From Margaritispora aquatica (taxonomy: Eukaryota; Ascomycota; Leotiomycetes; Helotiales; Discinellaceae): 64,000 nucleotides of DNA. The position numbers and the translations under genes were made by a program. The notes beneath the pieces were generated by a model. The model worked only from the letters and a program-made list of their open reading frames with translations. It was not told the DNA's origin and searched no databases. This document shows, piece by piece, positions 23,328-34,265 of the stretch; position 1 is the stretch's first letter; each line of letters begins with the position of its first letter. Location: NCBI GenBank assembly GCA_007644065.1, contig VJWN01000013.1:1-64000 (forward strand), in the 5' to 3' direction.

Positions 23328-24533
23328 ATGTCCAATTCTGGATTAACATATGGTCTTAACTTTCGCAAAAAAGAGATCACAACAAAGCCAATTCCAGGGA
23401 AGCGGAAACCCTTTTTTGGCAATGATGAGTCGGACGACGAGACCCAAGACAAGGACAATGGGTTAGAAGAGATTGGAGAATTTGGGGAGCTGTCAAGCAG
23501 CAAAAATCCGTCGACAACCTCGAAATCAATATCAAAGAAGCCCACAAAGTTAGAAAAGCCAACACTGAAGCCGATCTCGAAAAAAGGTCCAAATAGCATG
23601 TATGGCGATCTCTCATCCAGTTTTGCTTCCAAGAAACACGCGGACACTGCCCAAGAGCTAGACGCAAATATCTACGAGTACGACGCGGTTTATGATTCTC
23701 TTAAGCCGAAAAAGAAGGAAATCACGGAAGAAGATAAAGCCAAAAAGCCTAGTATCATGGGGAACCTAATGGCTGCAGCCGCTGTTCGAAAACGAGACGC
23801 CACCATTGCAGAAGAGAAACGATTGGCAAGAGAAAGAGAGGCAGAAGGAGAAGAATTTGCCGACAAGGAGAAGTTTGTTACTTCTGCATATAAGAAACAG
23901 CAAGAAGAAAACAGACGCATCGAGGAAGAGGAGCGCATAAGGGAGGAGCAGGAAGCCAAGAAGAATTCCGGTTCTGGGCTGACAAGCTTCTACAAGAAGA
24001 TGTTGGAGAAACAGGAGCAAGAACATGCTATGGTTGTTAAGGCCGTAGAGGACAAAATCAGGCTGGGTCCTGTGGAAGAAGAAGAGGTGGTTAAGGAGAA
24101 GACAGCAGCAGACATAGCACGAGAATTGAATGCCAAGGAAGGTCGTAGGATTGCGATCAACGACAACGGAGAAGTGGTCGATGAAAGGGATTTGCTCAAA
24201 GGGGGTCTCAATGTCAAAGCGAAGCCGAAAAGTGCGACTCAAGCAAGTAATGCTCGTGGGCCCTCTTCTACAGCAGAGCGAGCACCAGGAACTGGATTCG
24301 TTGGTGCTGGTGGTGGGAAGCAAGCCATGCGTGAGCGTCAAACTCGCATGATGGAAGCGCAGCTTGAACAGGCTACGAAGCGAGCCCTTGAGCAGGATGA
24401 AGAGGAGAGGGCGAAGGTCGAACGAGCATCGAAGAGTCAAAAGACACAAGGTGATATTATGAGCGCCAAAGAGAGATATCTTGCCCGAAAGCGCGAGGCA
24501 GAAGAGGCGAAAAAGCGAGGCGAGGTGCCATAG
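23328..24533 (+). CDS. NSRP1-like nuclear speckle splicing regulator
   Basis: A single exon of 401 aa. The N-terminus MSNSGLTYGLNFRKKEITTK with KRKPFFGNDESDDE, followed by the conserved HADTAQELDANIYEYDAVYD, is characteristic of the NSRP1 (CCDC55/DUF2040) N-terminal domain. Highly charged coiled-coil follows (EEKRLAREREAEGEEF, then KKQQEENRRIEEEERIREEQ) and a basic C-terminus (ERYLARKREAEEAKKRGEVP). Human NSRP1 binds SR proteins and changes splice-site choice; a comparable nuclear role is expected. The length is shorter than in animals but usual for fungi. It shares a short promoter with the NFKBIL1-like gene. Confidence 0.87.
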   Translation: MSNSGLTYGLNFRKKEITTKPIPGKRKPFFGNDESDDETQDKDNGLEEIGEFGELSSSKNPSTTSKSISKKPTKLEKPTLKPISKKGPNSMYGDLSSSFASKKHADTAQELDANIYEYDAVYDSLKPKKKEITEEDKAKKPSIMGNLMAAAAVRKRDATIAEEKRLAREREAEGEEFADKEKFVTSAYKKQQEENRRIEEEERIREEQEAKKNSGSGLTSFYKKMLEKQEQEHAMVVKAVEDKIRLGPVEEEEVVKEKTAADIARELNAKEGRRIAINDNGEVVDERDLLKGGLNVKAKPKSATQASNARGPSSTAERAPGTGFVGAGGGKQAMRERQTRMMEAQLEQATKRALEQDEEERAKVERASKSQKTQGDIMSAKERYLARKREAEEAKKRGEVP

Positions 24534-26351
24534 AAGAGCCAATTCGACTCATAGTTTTACCACGAAACCCCGAAGTTGGGAACATAGACGGGAGGCCACC
24601 ACTCTGGAAAAGTGAGGACTTATCCATGATCTTCGACGTTGTCAGGATCTGATTTGCCATTCAAATGCAACTGATGATAATTCAATGCGGTAGCAGTATG
24701 AGCTCTTCTCAACCTAAGAACTCTCCGGGTACTGCGCGAAGTCAGGCAAGTCCTATGTAAATTCTCGATAGAGCTCGAGAGGGTGTGGTATAGCTCACGG
24801 TTCACGTTTGACGACCATTACATGTGACACCGAATTGTTTTCACAGCGGAGGTTCCAATTAAACAAACGATTAGTATCGCTCCGGAACATACAGGATCAT
24901 AGCCAGACAAACCAGTTAGGGCTTGCAATGACACTTGCTAATGAAGACATATGTGAGCACTCATCTAGTTGACCATGAACGAAGCTGGACAACTCAATAG
25001 CGTCTTTTCTCGTGCAGCCTTCATTGGATTGTCAATCTCTATTACCAAAGCCACGCGAACAGGATTGATGGAGTCATAATCCGATGTGCTTGCTCTACCA
25101 ACTTCTATCGCCAGAACTTATTTACTTGCTCTTGTAACTCCTATTGTCAATCTCCTTACGGCCTTCACGAGCATGCGCCAATAGACATTGAGTATTTGAT
25201 GACAATTAAAGCAATGTTTTTGATCATGCTTACCTCTTATTCGCCCTTTTCAGATGTCCTTAACTCGCATGGCTTCCTTCGGAGGGATTTCTCAGTTTTT
25301 AGCCTTGCTGAATAGCCCTGCAGCTTGCAGGCTTTCGAAAAGAGTGAGTCCTATGTGCCGGTGCATATTTTCTGGCATCAATCACATTTCCCCTGTCGAT
25401 GTTTCCCCTCTCCTGTGCCTCTGTCTTCTCTCATGCACAGGGGAAATGTTCCCGGATCAAGCTTTTCTCCACATCTTGGAGAGGAGATGGGGAAGCTGGG
25501 GAAGTGGAACCACCAATCTTGTGGCCGTCGAGCTCATCCTTGTCAAGTCAACGTCCGAGGCATCTGCCAGGGCTGTCTCGCACATGACAGCAGTAGCAGT
25601 ACAATTGTATTGAGTCAATTGACAAAGCCAATACATTAGTCCTTTCTATGTTGGAGAAGTCATCGATGAGCTTTGAAAGTAGGTCAAGAAGTAGACAGAC
25701 AAAATGTTGGAATCAATAGGACTTGAACATCAGCGCCGCAATTTTGGATCTCTAAAGGTTGTTATGTGGCCTGTCTAAGTGGACTTCTTCATAGGTACGG
25801 ATAATTATGTCCTATATTTCTTCAATTATGGAGGGATTTCCCAAGACTGAGAGTCATCACATGAAAATATTTGCTCCTCACTAGTGATGAGTCCGAAGAG
25901 TTGACTCTCACCTCTCCATAACCCCTCATCTTTCACTCAGACAAATACGAGATGAAGACCCTGGTTGTTGAATAAAACTCGGTGTATACTACCTAATTGG
26001 ACCTGATGTGCGTTAAATTCTCTCCATGCTGTGATTATCACCGGACTCCACTGCTCATATGGTGAGGGTCTCCTCTTGGGGAGATACGCAGCAGCTCCAA
26101 ATTATGACAGCAGGCCATGCAAGAGAAAGAGGATTTGTTGGAATTCTCATTTCACTCATTTTATTGTTGCTTCCTCCAAGTGAAGAGATGCGGGGTTGAA
26201 GCTTTTGTTGCCGAATGTAAGGAAGCTTGTGATGAGACGGCTGGACGACTCCGATGTGTTATTAATACCTTGTAGATCCAAGATGATGTTTCTTCAGTTA
26301 CAACTCACTTGTTGACTTTGTTTCTAAACTGATCCAACCGGAAACATAGCT
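24534..26351. other. Intergenic region with a perfect inverted repeat
   Basis: 1.8 kb upstream of the CFEM gene. A 119-codon frame at 25254-25613 overlaps the hairpin, has no homology that I recognise and is not called. The sequence near 26270 (TTATTAATACC) may be part of the CFEM promoter. Confidence 0.45.
25384..25449. repeat. Inverted repeat, 13-bp perfect arms, 40-nt loop
   Basis: The left arm ACATTTCCCCTGT (25384-25396) is the exact reverse complement of the right arm ACAGGGGAAATGT (25437-25449). The loop repeats a related motif (GTTTCCCCTCTCCTGTG). It could be an RNA hairpin or a binding-site pair (CCCCT resembles a stress-response element). Confidence 0.6.
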
Positions 26352-29300
26352 ATGAAGTTCATCGCACTTTTGTCTTCGTTGGCTCTCGCTAGCTTTGTAG
26401 AAGCTCAAAGTTCCTGTACAGCTCTGGCTACTGGCGTTCCAGCTTGTGCAGTACGTTGATATACTTTCACATTGATACCAATGCTAATACCAAGTAGACT
26501 GCTTGTGTTGCTTCCGCTGCATCGGTTTTAGGCTGCGCGGATGGTGATTATTCATGCCAGGTAAACACGTTATGGTTCTCGTTGATTTCTCTCCTGTTCT
26601 CTAATATTTGGGTAGTGTATACCATCAATCTCCTTGGCTATTGTCACAGTAGCACTGCCTTGTGCAACTAGTGCTTGTGGACTTCTCACGGCTCTTGCTG
26701 CTAGAAACTCCGCAGCAAAAGTTTGCTCCTGTATTGCATCAGCAGCCTCGCAAACTACAATAGTAACCAGTACAACTCTGGTGCTCACGAGCTCAACCAC
26801 ACTCGCAACTTCTGTAGTGTCTCCTGGAAGCTCGGTATCTACGCTGGTCTCAGAATCTTCGTCCTCGCTGCCTACATCGGAACCAGTCGCCTCATCTTCA
26901 ACCACGAGCCTCCTTTCTAGTACAAGTACAAGTACTTCTGTCACGGGACCTATCACTTCATCGGCCGTGATACCAGTGTCATCATGTACACCAGACCAGC
27001 CTTGCTTGGCAAGTGCAGCGGCAATCCCAGCTTGTGGAGTAAGTTCATCACAACCATTGGTAGCTTAACACTAACAAGACAAGCAAACGTGTCTGATCTC
27101 CGCAGCATCTTTGTTCGGCTGTAACTCAGCGGATTCTGGATGTCAATGTTCCAACTACGCCTCAATCCAAGCATCCGCACAGCTTTGCGTGCTTAATGAC
27201 TGTCCAGGAACTACAGCTGTGGATGTACTGAACGGCGCTAATGCCCTATGCTCATGTGTCACAGCGAGTCCTACTACACCTTGTGGAACCGTTTTGGCGA
27301 CAACAACGTCAAATACCCCAGATGTCCCAACTTCGTCCGTTGTCGTTGTAACGAGCTCTAGCAAAGGGCCCATCACATCTTCGCCTGTAATTGCAGCCAC
27401 ATGTTCAAGTCAAGCCCCATGCGCAGCATCTCAAGCCGCCATTCCAGGCTGTGGAGTAAGTTCTCCTGCTGAATCGTCTTAATGATTGCTGACCATATAA
27501 AAGCAAACGTGCCTCGTCTCTGCAGGGTCGCTCTTTGGATGTGCATCAACAGATGCCGCGTGCCAATGCTCTAATTCGGCATCAATCCAAGCTTCGGCTC
27601 AACTTTGTGTTCTCGATGCTTGTCCTGGAACTACTGCTGTCGACGTCTTGAATGGTGCGAATGCGCTATGTTCTTGCGTTGCGGCGAACCCTACAACACC
27701 GTGTACTGCTGGAGCGACGCCAACCTCTGTTGAGGTTACATTGACTTCGACTGTTGTCAGCACATCAACAACTAGTTCTAGCTCTAGCTCTCTACCACCA
27801 GCAAGCGTGGCCACTTCATGCTCGGTTTCTACGGTGGCAGCAGACTGCAGTACTCAAGCTGCCGCGATTCCCTCTTGTGCTTTGAGTTGCTTTGCTACTT
27901 CAATTGCTGCTGTTGGTTGTGCTATTGATGATTAGTGAGTATCCCAATCTTCAGAGTTTTGGACCACATCCAAGACTGTCATGAAACATTCTGGCCTACA
28001 AGTCTTAAAGTACTCACCGATTTTGGCAATTATGAAAAACTATTTACTCTGCCCACTTGCATTCTTAACAGTACTCTGGCTGACATATGATTCCAGCGAG
28101 TGTCAGTGCACAGCATCCACCTACGCTCTCCTCACCACAAATATCACGCCCTGTGTAGCGACAGCGTGCACTTCAGCAGACCTGCTGCTCGTCTTATCGG
28201 CAGCAAACGCAGTCTGTTCTTGTGCTAATACCCCGGCCACGACAACTACATGTTCGACCGTAACGGGTCCTGGTGTAACCGGATCCGTGACCAAAACCGT
28301 TCAAACAAGCACCACCAAAAGCTCAGCAACGTCTAGCACTTGTGTAGCAGTTGCTGCCACAACACCAGACTGCAGTAGCAAAGCAGCAGCCATCCCATCT
28401 TGTGCACTGTCATGCTTCACTACCTCTATTGCAGCTGTCGGCTGTGCTATTGATGATTATGCCTGTCAGTGTTCGACTACGAATTATGCATTACTTACCA
28501 CGAATGTGACGCCTTGCGTTGCAACTTCGTGTGCTGCATCTGATATTGCTGCTGTTTTGAGCGCTGCTAATGCTGTCTGCTCCGTAAGCCTTGACACTCC
28601 TTCTCACACTTTGAAAAGATCTGCCAACTGACTCATATAGTGCGCAAAATCTGCACCTGTAGGAGGCACCGTTTGTTCCTCTGGAAGTCCTGATGGATCT
28701 CCAGTTACTTCATCTGAAAAGCCTATCGGGTCAGGATCTGGATCGAGTGGAGGCGTTGGTACTTCCGTCTCAGCGGGAAGTGGTACGACTTGCGTTGTCA
28801 CACCCGCCAGTACACCCGAGTGTGCAGCCAAGGTTGCCGCAATCCCAAGCTGCGCAGTGAGTCATCTCGTTTCTCATGCCTCACCACCACAGAACTAAAG
28901 ATATAATAGGTCGCTTGTCTCTCGAAAGGTTCAGCATCCATCGGTTGTGCAGTCGATGACTAGTAAGTGCCAACCTCCACCACTATCCCATACTTTGACC
29001 ACATACTGACTCCTCCCTAAGCGCATGCCAATGCACAACCGCCAACAAAGCAGCACTCACAGCATCAGTTACCACATGCGTCGTAGCAGCCTGCTCAATC
29101 ACCGACGTGCTTCTCGTCCAAAGCTCCACCGATGCTGTGTGCGTGTGCGCTAACTCAGGTTCAAGTGCAGCAGTAACGAGTTGCTATGCTGTTGGATCAA
29201 GTCCTACTTCTGGCGGTGGAAGTGGAAGTGGTGGATCGGTGGTCGGTGAGGGTTCTGGGACGACTTCGAAGTTAGTGGTGGGCACGGCTACGACGAAGGT

Positions 29301-29451
29301 GGGAAGTTCGGTAGTTGTGAGCACGAGTGCGGGAGGGAGTACGAAGTCATCGGTACCTGCTCAGATTACTGCTGGGTCTGGTGCGGGGAGCTTGAGTACA
29401 GGATGTATGGGTATCTTTGGGGCGGCGGTCTTGGTCGCTGCTATATTATGA
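26352..29451 (+). CDS. Six-CFEM-domain cell-surface protein with GPI-type tail
   Basis: Nine exons: 26352-26450, 26498-26560, 26616-27038, 27084-27455, 27504-27934, 28097-28583, 28641-28856, 28910-28962, 29022-29451. They give 857 aa. Signal peptide MKFIALLSSLALASFVEAQ. Six Cys-rich CFEM-like modules follow (PxCxxxC, xDxxCQC, xCVATxC and xVCSC blocks) separated by Ser/Thr-rich linkers. Modules 2 and 3 share SIQASAQLCVL and TTAVDVLNGANALCSCV. Modules 4 and 5 share AAAIPSCALSCF and TSIAAVGCAIDDY. The tail is Gly/Ser-rich and ends in a hydrophobic stretch (GIFGAAVLVAAIL), as in GPI-anchor signals. CFEM proteins bind haem or act in host interaction and wall structure; single to few copies are usual, six in one chain is unusual. 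Introns tend to fall at equivalent places in each module, as expected after duplication of exon units. Confidence 0.85.
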
Positions 29452-29829
29452 TTTGGTGGTGTTTGGTAATGGCTCGTAATGGATGGTCGGGCTTGGAACC
29501 TTCGAGAGTAGAACAAAGTCACTCCTTTACAACTAGCGAGTGAAAGGAGAATGATATAATCAAGGGGTTTCTCCCACAAGACAAAGTCTTTGTTCTTCCA
29601 GAGATGAAAATCTTTTTTTTTGTCTTTCCGCAATCGCTAGATCATGAGCTTTTGCGTCCAGAGAATGCCATGCTAACTTAGAAGAAAAGATCTCGCTAAC
29701 ATGCTATCCATAGAAACATGACTAGCAAGCTTACACAAAACAAGTATCCAGCCAGTAAACCGCCCAAGACTCCCTCCCGCGTTTGGCCACCAAACTCCAA
29801 ACTCCAACCTCAACCAACCTCAACCAACC
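29452..29829. other. Convergent 3' intergenic region
   Basis: 378 bp between the stop codons of the CFEM gene (+) and the hypothetical protein (-). A short imperfect repeat CAACCTCAACCAAC lies at 29808-29833. No gene is seen. Confidence 0.45.
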
Positions 29830-31068
29830 TCAACCTCTCTGAACATAAACCTCCATACTTCCCAACCCCACCCACCGCCCCAAATTCCTCTCCGCCCACA
29901 GCCAAGCCGGAATCTCAACCACCTTATGAAACAGCCTCGCACCCTGCCCATCCCAGCTCCGCCAGTGCATGAACATGGATTTCTTCCACTGCGGGATATC
30001 CTCGACTGTCATGCGGCCATCGACCAACAGAGGCGGCATCCAGCCGGGAAGCTCAAGACCGTGCGGGAGCTCGGAAAATGGAGACTCGTTGATGTTGCCG
30101 AGGATGGTTGAGCGCTTGACGCGGCTGAATTTCTGGGTTCGAATTGAAAAGACTATGACGTATCGCGAGGTTGAGGAGGAGAGGCCGGTTAGACGCTCTT
30201 CTTGGGGGATCGGGAGAGGGCTGTAGACCTGTTGGGGAGGACCTTTAGCTCTTTGTGTGCATGCGGGTGGAGGGAATGGGAAAGGAAAGGGCATCTCGCT
30301 ACCTACCTCATTGAGACTGCCATCGCTAGATTCTCCACTACTGCGTCCAACTCGACTCTCGTCGCTCAATCTTGGCGCAATAAGATCCCTACTTCCTTGT
30401 TCTTGTCCTCCTAGTAATGCCGAGCGTTGTTGTCTTGCAGCTTGCTTCTGTGAATTGGTCCTTAGCCAATTTCCTTGCGGTCGTGGTCCTGTAGCTGGTG
30501 GAAGCGAGTTTGGATGAGGCTGTGGCTGCAGAGGCTTATATTTGAAGATCGGCACTGGTTCAGTGGGAGCAGGGCCAGCTGTGTCTGTCAATGGCGATAT
30601 CGATTGTAATTGTGGTGGCGCGAGCCACTCACGCTGTAGCAATGGAGCAGAGCTTGCCCTTTGGTGCGGCTCAGGTGGGATCGGGCTCGAGGTTTGGGGC
30701 TGGGTTTGGAGAGAAGCTCGGTGGTGGAATTGCGACTGCGACTGCGACTGCAACTGCAGCTGCGATTGCGATTGCGACGACTTAACCTTCTTAGGGGAGT
30801 TAGCGAGATGCGGCAGCGCAAAAGCAGAGGTCGATGCTGGCATTGGTAAGTTGAAGCCTCTAGATGCGTTGGGCGAGGGAGGAGGTCTGGGCGACATCAT
30901 AAGGCGTGGGGAGAAAGATCGAGATCGAGAGTTGCGTTCATCTTCGTCTTCGTTTCTTTCGGCAGAAGGATCGAGTTCGAGAATCGAGGTTCCGACTGTG
31001 GTTATTGAGGAGGTGCTTCGCGAGTAGATACGCGAGAGCGATGGTTGGTAGCCGAGTTGGAAAGCCAT
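29830..31068 (-). CDS. Hypothetical, mostly disordered protein with a conserved-looking C-terminus
   Basis: A single exon of 412 aa. The N-terminal 300 residues are Ser/Pro/Gln-rich, with an SQSQSQLQLQSQSQSQ tract (about 97-112) encoded by a slippage-prone CGACTG-like repeat, and many SP/TP and RSxS sites. The C-terminal 110 residues look folded: SRYVIVFSIRTQKFSRVKRS, NESPFSELPHGLELPGWMPP, then MFMHWRSWDGQGARLFHKVV and a Trp-rich end. I do not recognise a named domain. No signal peptide or membrane span is seen, so it is probably intracellular and phosphorylated. The start Met gives the family-like MAFQLGYQPSLSRIYSRST; no alternative upstream Met is seen. Confidence 0.7.
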   Translation of the reverse strand: MAFQLGYQPSLSRIYSRSTSSITTVGTSILELDPSAERNEDEDERNSRSRSFSPRLMMSPRPPPSPNASRGFNLPMPASTSAFALPHLANSPKKVKSSQSQSQLQLQSQSQSQFHHRASLQTQPQTSSPIPPEPHQRASSAPLLQREWLAPPQLQSISPLTDTAGPAPTEPVPIFKYKPLQPQPHPNSLPPATGPRPQGNWLRTNSQKQAARQQRSALLGGQEQGSRDLIAPRLSDESRVGRSSGESSDGSLNEVGSEMPFPFPFPPPACTQRAKGPPQQVYSPLPIPQEERLTGLSSSTSRYVIVFSIRTQKFSRVKRSTILGNINESPFSELPHGLELPGWMPPLLVDGRMTVEDIPQWKKSMFMHWRSWDGQGARLFHKVVEIPAWLWAERNLGRWVGLGSMEVYVQRG

Positions 31069-31371
31069 CGTGAATTACGCGAGGATCATAGAATTGACTG
31101 CGTAGAATGTGCTTGCTGGGTTAGGGTCCTGTGAGTTCTCTTGCTATGGAGAAAGACAAATGCTGAACTTGTTTGTTGTGGTTAAGCTAAGGCGAAGGCA
31201 TTATCTAGTTGTCCGTCGTTGTCGGTGTTCGTCACTCGGTGTCGTCGTTGTGGTCACTGTCGTTGTTATCCGTAACCCTCGAAGGCTCACAAATATCATG
31301 AAGGAAACTGAACACATCGAGAAAGCACTGGTAGCCTCATGACCGAACTTTGCGAACTTGCATTCAGAGTC
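31069..31371. promoter_or_regulatory. Short region between two minus-strand genes
   Basis: 303 bp upstream of the hypothetical gene and downstream of the prolyl hydroxylase. It has alternating GTCGTTGT-type trinucleotide repeats (31210-31275). No gene is seen. Confidence 0.4.
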
Positions 31372-32306
31372 TCATTTTCGTCTCGCGGAACCCCAGCTCC
31401 AAATATTCAATCCGACCTTCCATCCAGAAATCACTGGCAATCCCGCATGCCAGGTCTCCTCATAGCCTCGGCCATCAGGCCTCAAATTCTCCCAAAACAC
31501 AGCATTTCCTTTCACAGGTTTGAAGGTAATCCCTGTTCTGCCATCATCTGACTCACTCTCATTAGCTTTCTCGCATTCTAGGAACTCGCACCATCTCCCT
31601 TTCTCGATACTCGGCATCTTGAGCCTCGGGAAATGAGTTCCACCTCCCTCGCATTGTGCATCGACATACACCATGAAGGTGCTTACTCTGTCAGCCTCTC
31701 TGCTTGCACCACTCCAGTCGTAATGGTGACTGTAATGGCCACCTGTGCCGTATCGTTGAGTTCTCAGCCGTTCGATGTGGATGTCTGGACGCCATCCTTG
31801 AAAATCACGAGCGCGGTGCTCGATGCAGCGAACTATATCATCGCGGTCGATGACCGCAACTTCTGAGTTGCGAATGGTCTTTTGAATGGAAGTTTCAGCA
31901 CCAGATGATCTGTATTGGTTTAGCGAGTGAAATTATGAGAGGCATTCAAGGGAATAAGTATTTACACTGTGGATGGTGCGAATTTATCCTCGCTATGTAA
32001 ATCTTAGTCATTTTTGTTATTTTGAATATTGGTCACCACAAACTCATACCTAATAGCTAAGAGGTGTTTTGACTCCGCCGAACTCAAAAATTTCTCGAGG
32101 TATATGATGAGAGGTTCGGTTGAGAGTATGTATGTATTGAAGCTATGGAGAGGACAAGACAGGGGCTCATTCGATGCAATGAATGAGTTATTCAAGATGT
32201 TTGCTTGAGGATGTACATGTTCATTCGTTGTTCCAAATATGAATTGTGACAGTGGTAGATACAAGAATATGTAAAGAGGTATAAGAGCAGCGATATAACC
32301 AATCAT
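31372..32306 (-). CDS. Prolyl 4-hydroxylase-type 2-oxoglutarate/Fe(II) dioxygenase
   Basis: Three exons (32306-32050, 31992-31966, 31909-31372) give 273 aa. The N-terminus MIGYIAALIPLYIFLYLPLS is a single signal-anchor helix, so the catalytic part should face the ER lumen. The double-stranded beta-helix shows the iron ligands: HxD in GGHYSHHYDW (near 157-159) and the distal His in YEETWHAGLPV (near 250). The 2-oxoglutarate-binding basic residue is in SGWKVGLNIW. A short 27-nt exon 2 was placed because it keeps the frame and supplies the APSTVSSG turn. Fungal homologues hydroxylate proline residues; the substrate is unknown. Its length and domain order fit the P4H alpha-subunit-like family. 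It looks intact. Confidence 0.87.
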
Positions 32307-33347
32307 GTTTGCTTATTGTGGTGAATTCCGAGTTCCAAGTTCATGCATGTTTGACCTTTGAGGTTGATATTGAGATCCAGCTTTTCCTATTTGAGGAAGG
32401 TGGCGTAATCACCTGACTGGCGAGCTCTTGTGGATTTTCCTCTATTGTGTTCTAATCATCATGTTCATTATCAAATGACATCGAATAACATCGAATGGCA
32501 TCAAATAGCATCAATCGACTTTCTCATATCAAAGCTGCCATGATCCCTCGTTCTCATCATTGCTCAACAAATATTCCAAGAAGAATATCACAATGCCGCA
32601 GAAGCAAGTACTGTATCGCGGCAGTCAAAATCCCCCTTTCCCCAGGAATCACCTGCATCCAAACTCTTGATTCAAGATATGTCAGACAAACCAAGCAATT
32701 ACAAGCTCTGAAATTATGCATCTCCGTCTGAAAAAAGCCCGAGGCAACTGAGGAGGCGAGAGAGTCTAAACAGTCCAAGCATTCTGACACCATCCTAGGC
32801 AACGGGAGCCCCATATAAGACTGCCAAGTGTCACGAATGAGACGCCGAACTGCTTGCGTTTATAGTTTCAAGTCGAGCTTCAGAAATGCGCAGTAGCCCT
32901 CAGATTTCTTGGCTGCCCTCGAACAGACCTATCCGGGGAATCGTCCGTGCTTTCCTCTCCAGTTCTCTTCAATTCTTTACAGCAGCCATTTGAGCATTGG
33001 TGTTTCGTCGAACCATAATCATCTCAACTATTGACTCAGTTTTTGCCATTTTCAGATGATTGAGTAAGGGGTATGGAACGTGCCAATAGTTCTGGCTACG
33101 AAGAAAAGCTTGGTCCAGAGAAATATCTGCTATAAGGACTTGCAAGAGACTCCATATTCGCTTTCCTTCCTCAGCTGCGCTCACATTCATTTCTCTACAT
33201 CTCATCATTTCTAAATTCGAGCATATTTCCCTTCTTTTTGCTACGCAATAATTAGCTGCATTCCAATCCACACAAAAGCCAGCAACCAAATACTGTACTC
33301 CGGACAAAACAGGACGAATCTCTTGACGAGATATCACTACATCAGCC
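32307..33347. other. Intergenic region
   Basis: 1.0 kb between divergent genes. The minus-strand frame 32969-33361 overlaps the start of the next gene and has no protein-like features, so I treat it as chance. It likely contains two promoters. Confidence 0.4.
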
Positions 33348-34265
33348 ATGCAATACTTCACTTATCTCGCATTATTTGCAACTTCGGTTCTTGCACTTCC
33401 TCTCAATATCAACCTCGGAGCATATTCGCCTGCACTGGTAGTCGGTGATGGTGAAATCTCGTAAGTCGTGACCTTTACATCTTGTCCTACCCCGAAAAAG
33501 TGTCCAAGAGCAAGGCTCTGGATGGGTGTTTGTTTTTTATTGATCTGTTTGACTGTCTCAAATTTGGTCTTGTGATCAAACCAGCTCGCTGACCTCTCAC
33601 AGCTTCGGAGGAGGAGAAGAAGCGGCAGCATTAATTGGCACTCTCCAAGGCACTGCTGGTACTGCAGCTGGTACCAAAGCTGCAGAAGCTAAGGCTGCTG
33701 AGATTGCTTCAGGAACCGCGACAGGAGCAACAGTTATCACTCCTGGAGAAGTAACCTCGGTCGAATCAAATCTCCCTCTTAGCGGCATCGGCAAGAATGC
33801 AGTTAGTCCCCGGGATCCTGAAGTCAATGTTGTCGATGTTTCAACAAAAGAAAAGAGGGATCTTGCAGGCTTTAATGCTGCACTCGCGTTCGCAACTGGT
33901 GCTCTCACAACCGCACCTGAAGTTCAACTCGGAACTGGAGAGGGTGGATCAGGTGTTGGAATTATTCAAAAGGCTGGCGGTACACCCAAAACAGCAGCTG
34001 GAGGCGCAGCAGCTGGAGGAGAGAAAGCCGCAAGGGATATCGGTGATGGAACCACGGTCACCCTTCTCAAGATCAGAACTCTTGGCGATAGTCGTTAGTT
34101 TTGCTCTTACGTGGCCTTGAATGGGAGCTGACCAAAATAGCCTCTGCTAAGCAGCGTCGTGATGGGAGTCCTGTCAGGAGAGCAGTTGAGGTTGATGAGG
34201 ATGGAAATCTGAATCTGAACCTAGATGGGGAAGTTGAGCTGGTTATTGCGGAAGTACAGGGTTGA
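33348..34265 (+). CDS. Secreted protein of unknown function, Ala/Gly-rich
   Basis: Three exons (33348-33460, 33603-34090, 34141-34265) give 241 aa. Signal peptide MQYFTYLALFATSVLALPL. The mature start INLGAYSPALVVGDGEISFG is followed by Ala/Gly/Thr-rich sequence (GTAGTAAGTKAAEAKAAEIA), a charged centre with EKRD, and a C-terminus with KQRRDGSPVRRA and repeated NLNLNLDGEVEL. The dibasic sites (EKR, RR) may be Kex2 targets. No Cys is present in the mature part, so it is not a cysteine-stabilised effector. I do not recognise the family beyond similar fungal secreted proteins. Splice phases agree in all three exons. Confidence 0.72.

Noticed and set aside
25254..25639. Overlapping 119- and 104-codon plus ORFs
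   Set aside because: They cover the inverted repeat and read in several frames at once; no protein signature.
25690..25780. Possible tRNA (GTTCAAGTCC box on the minus strand)
   Set aside because: The stem around the T-loop-like motif does not pair and no acceptor or anticodon arm could be folded.
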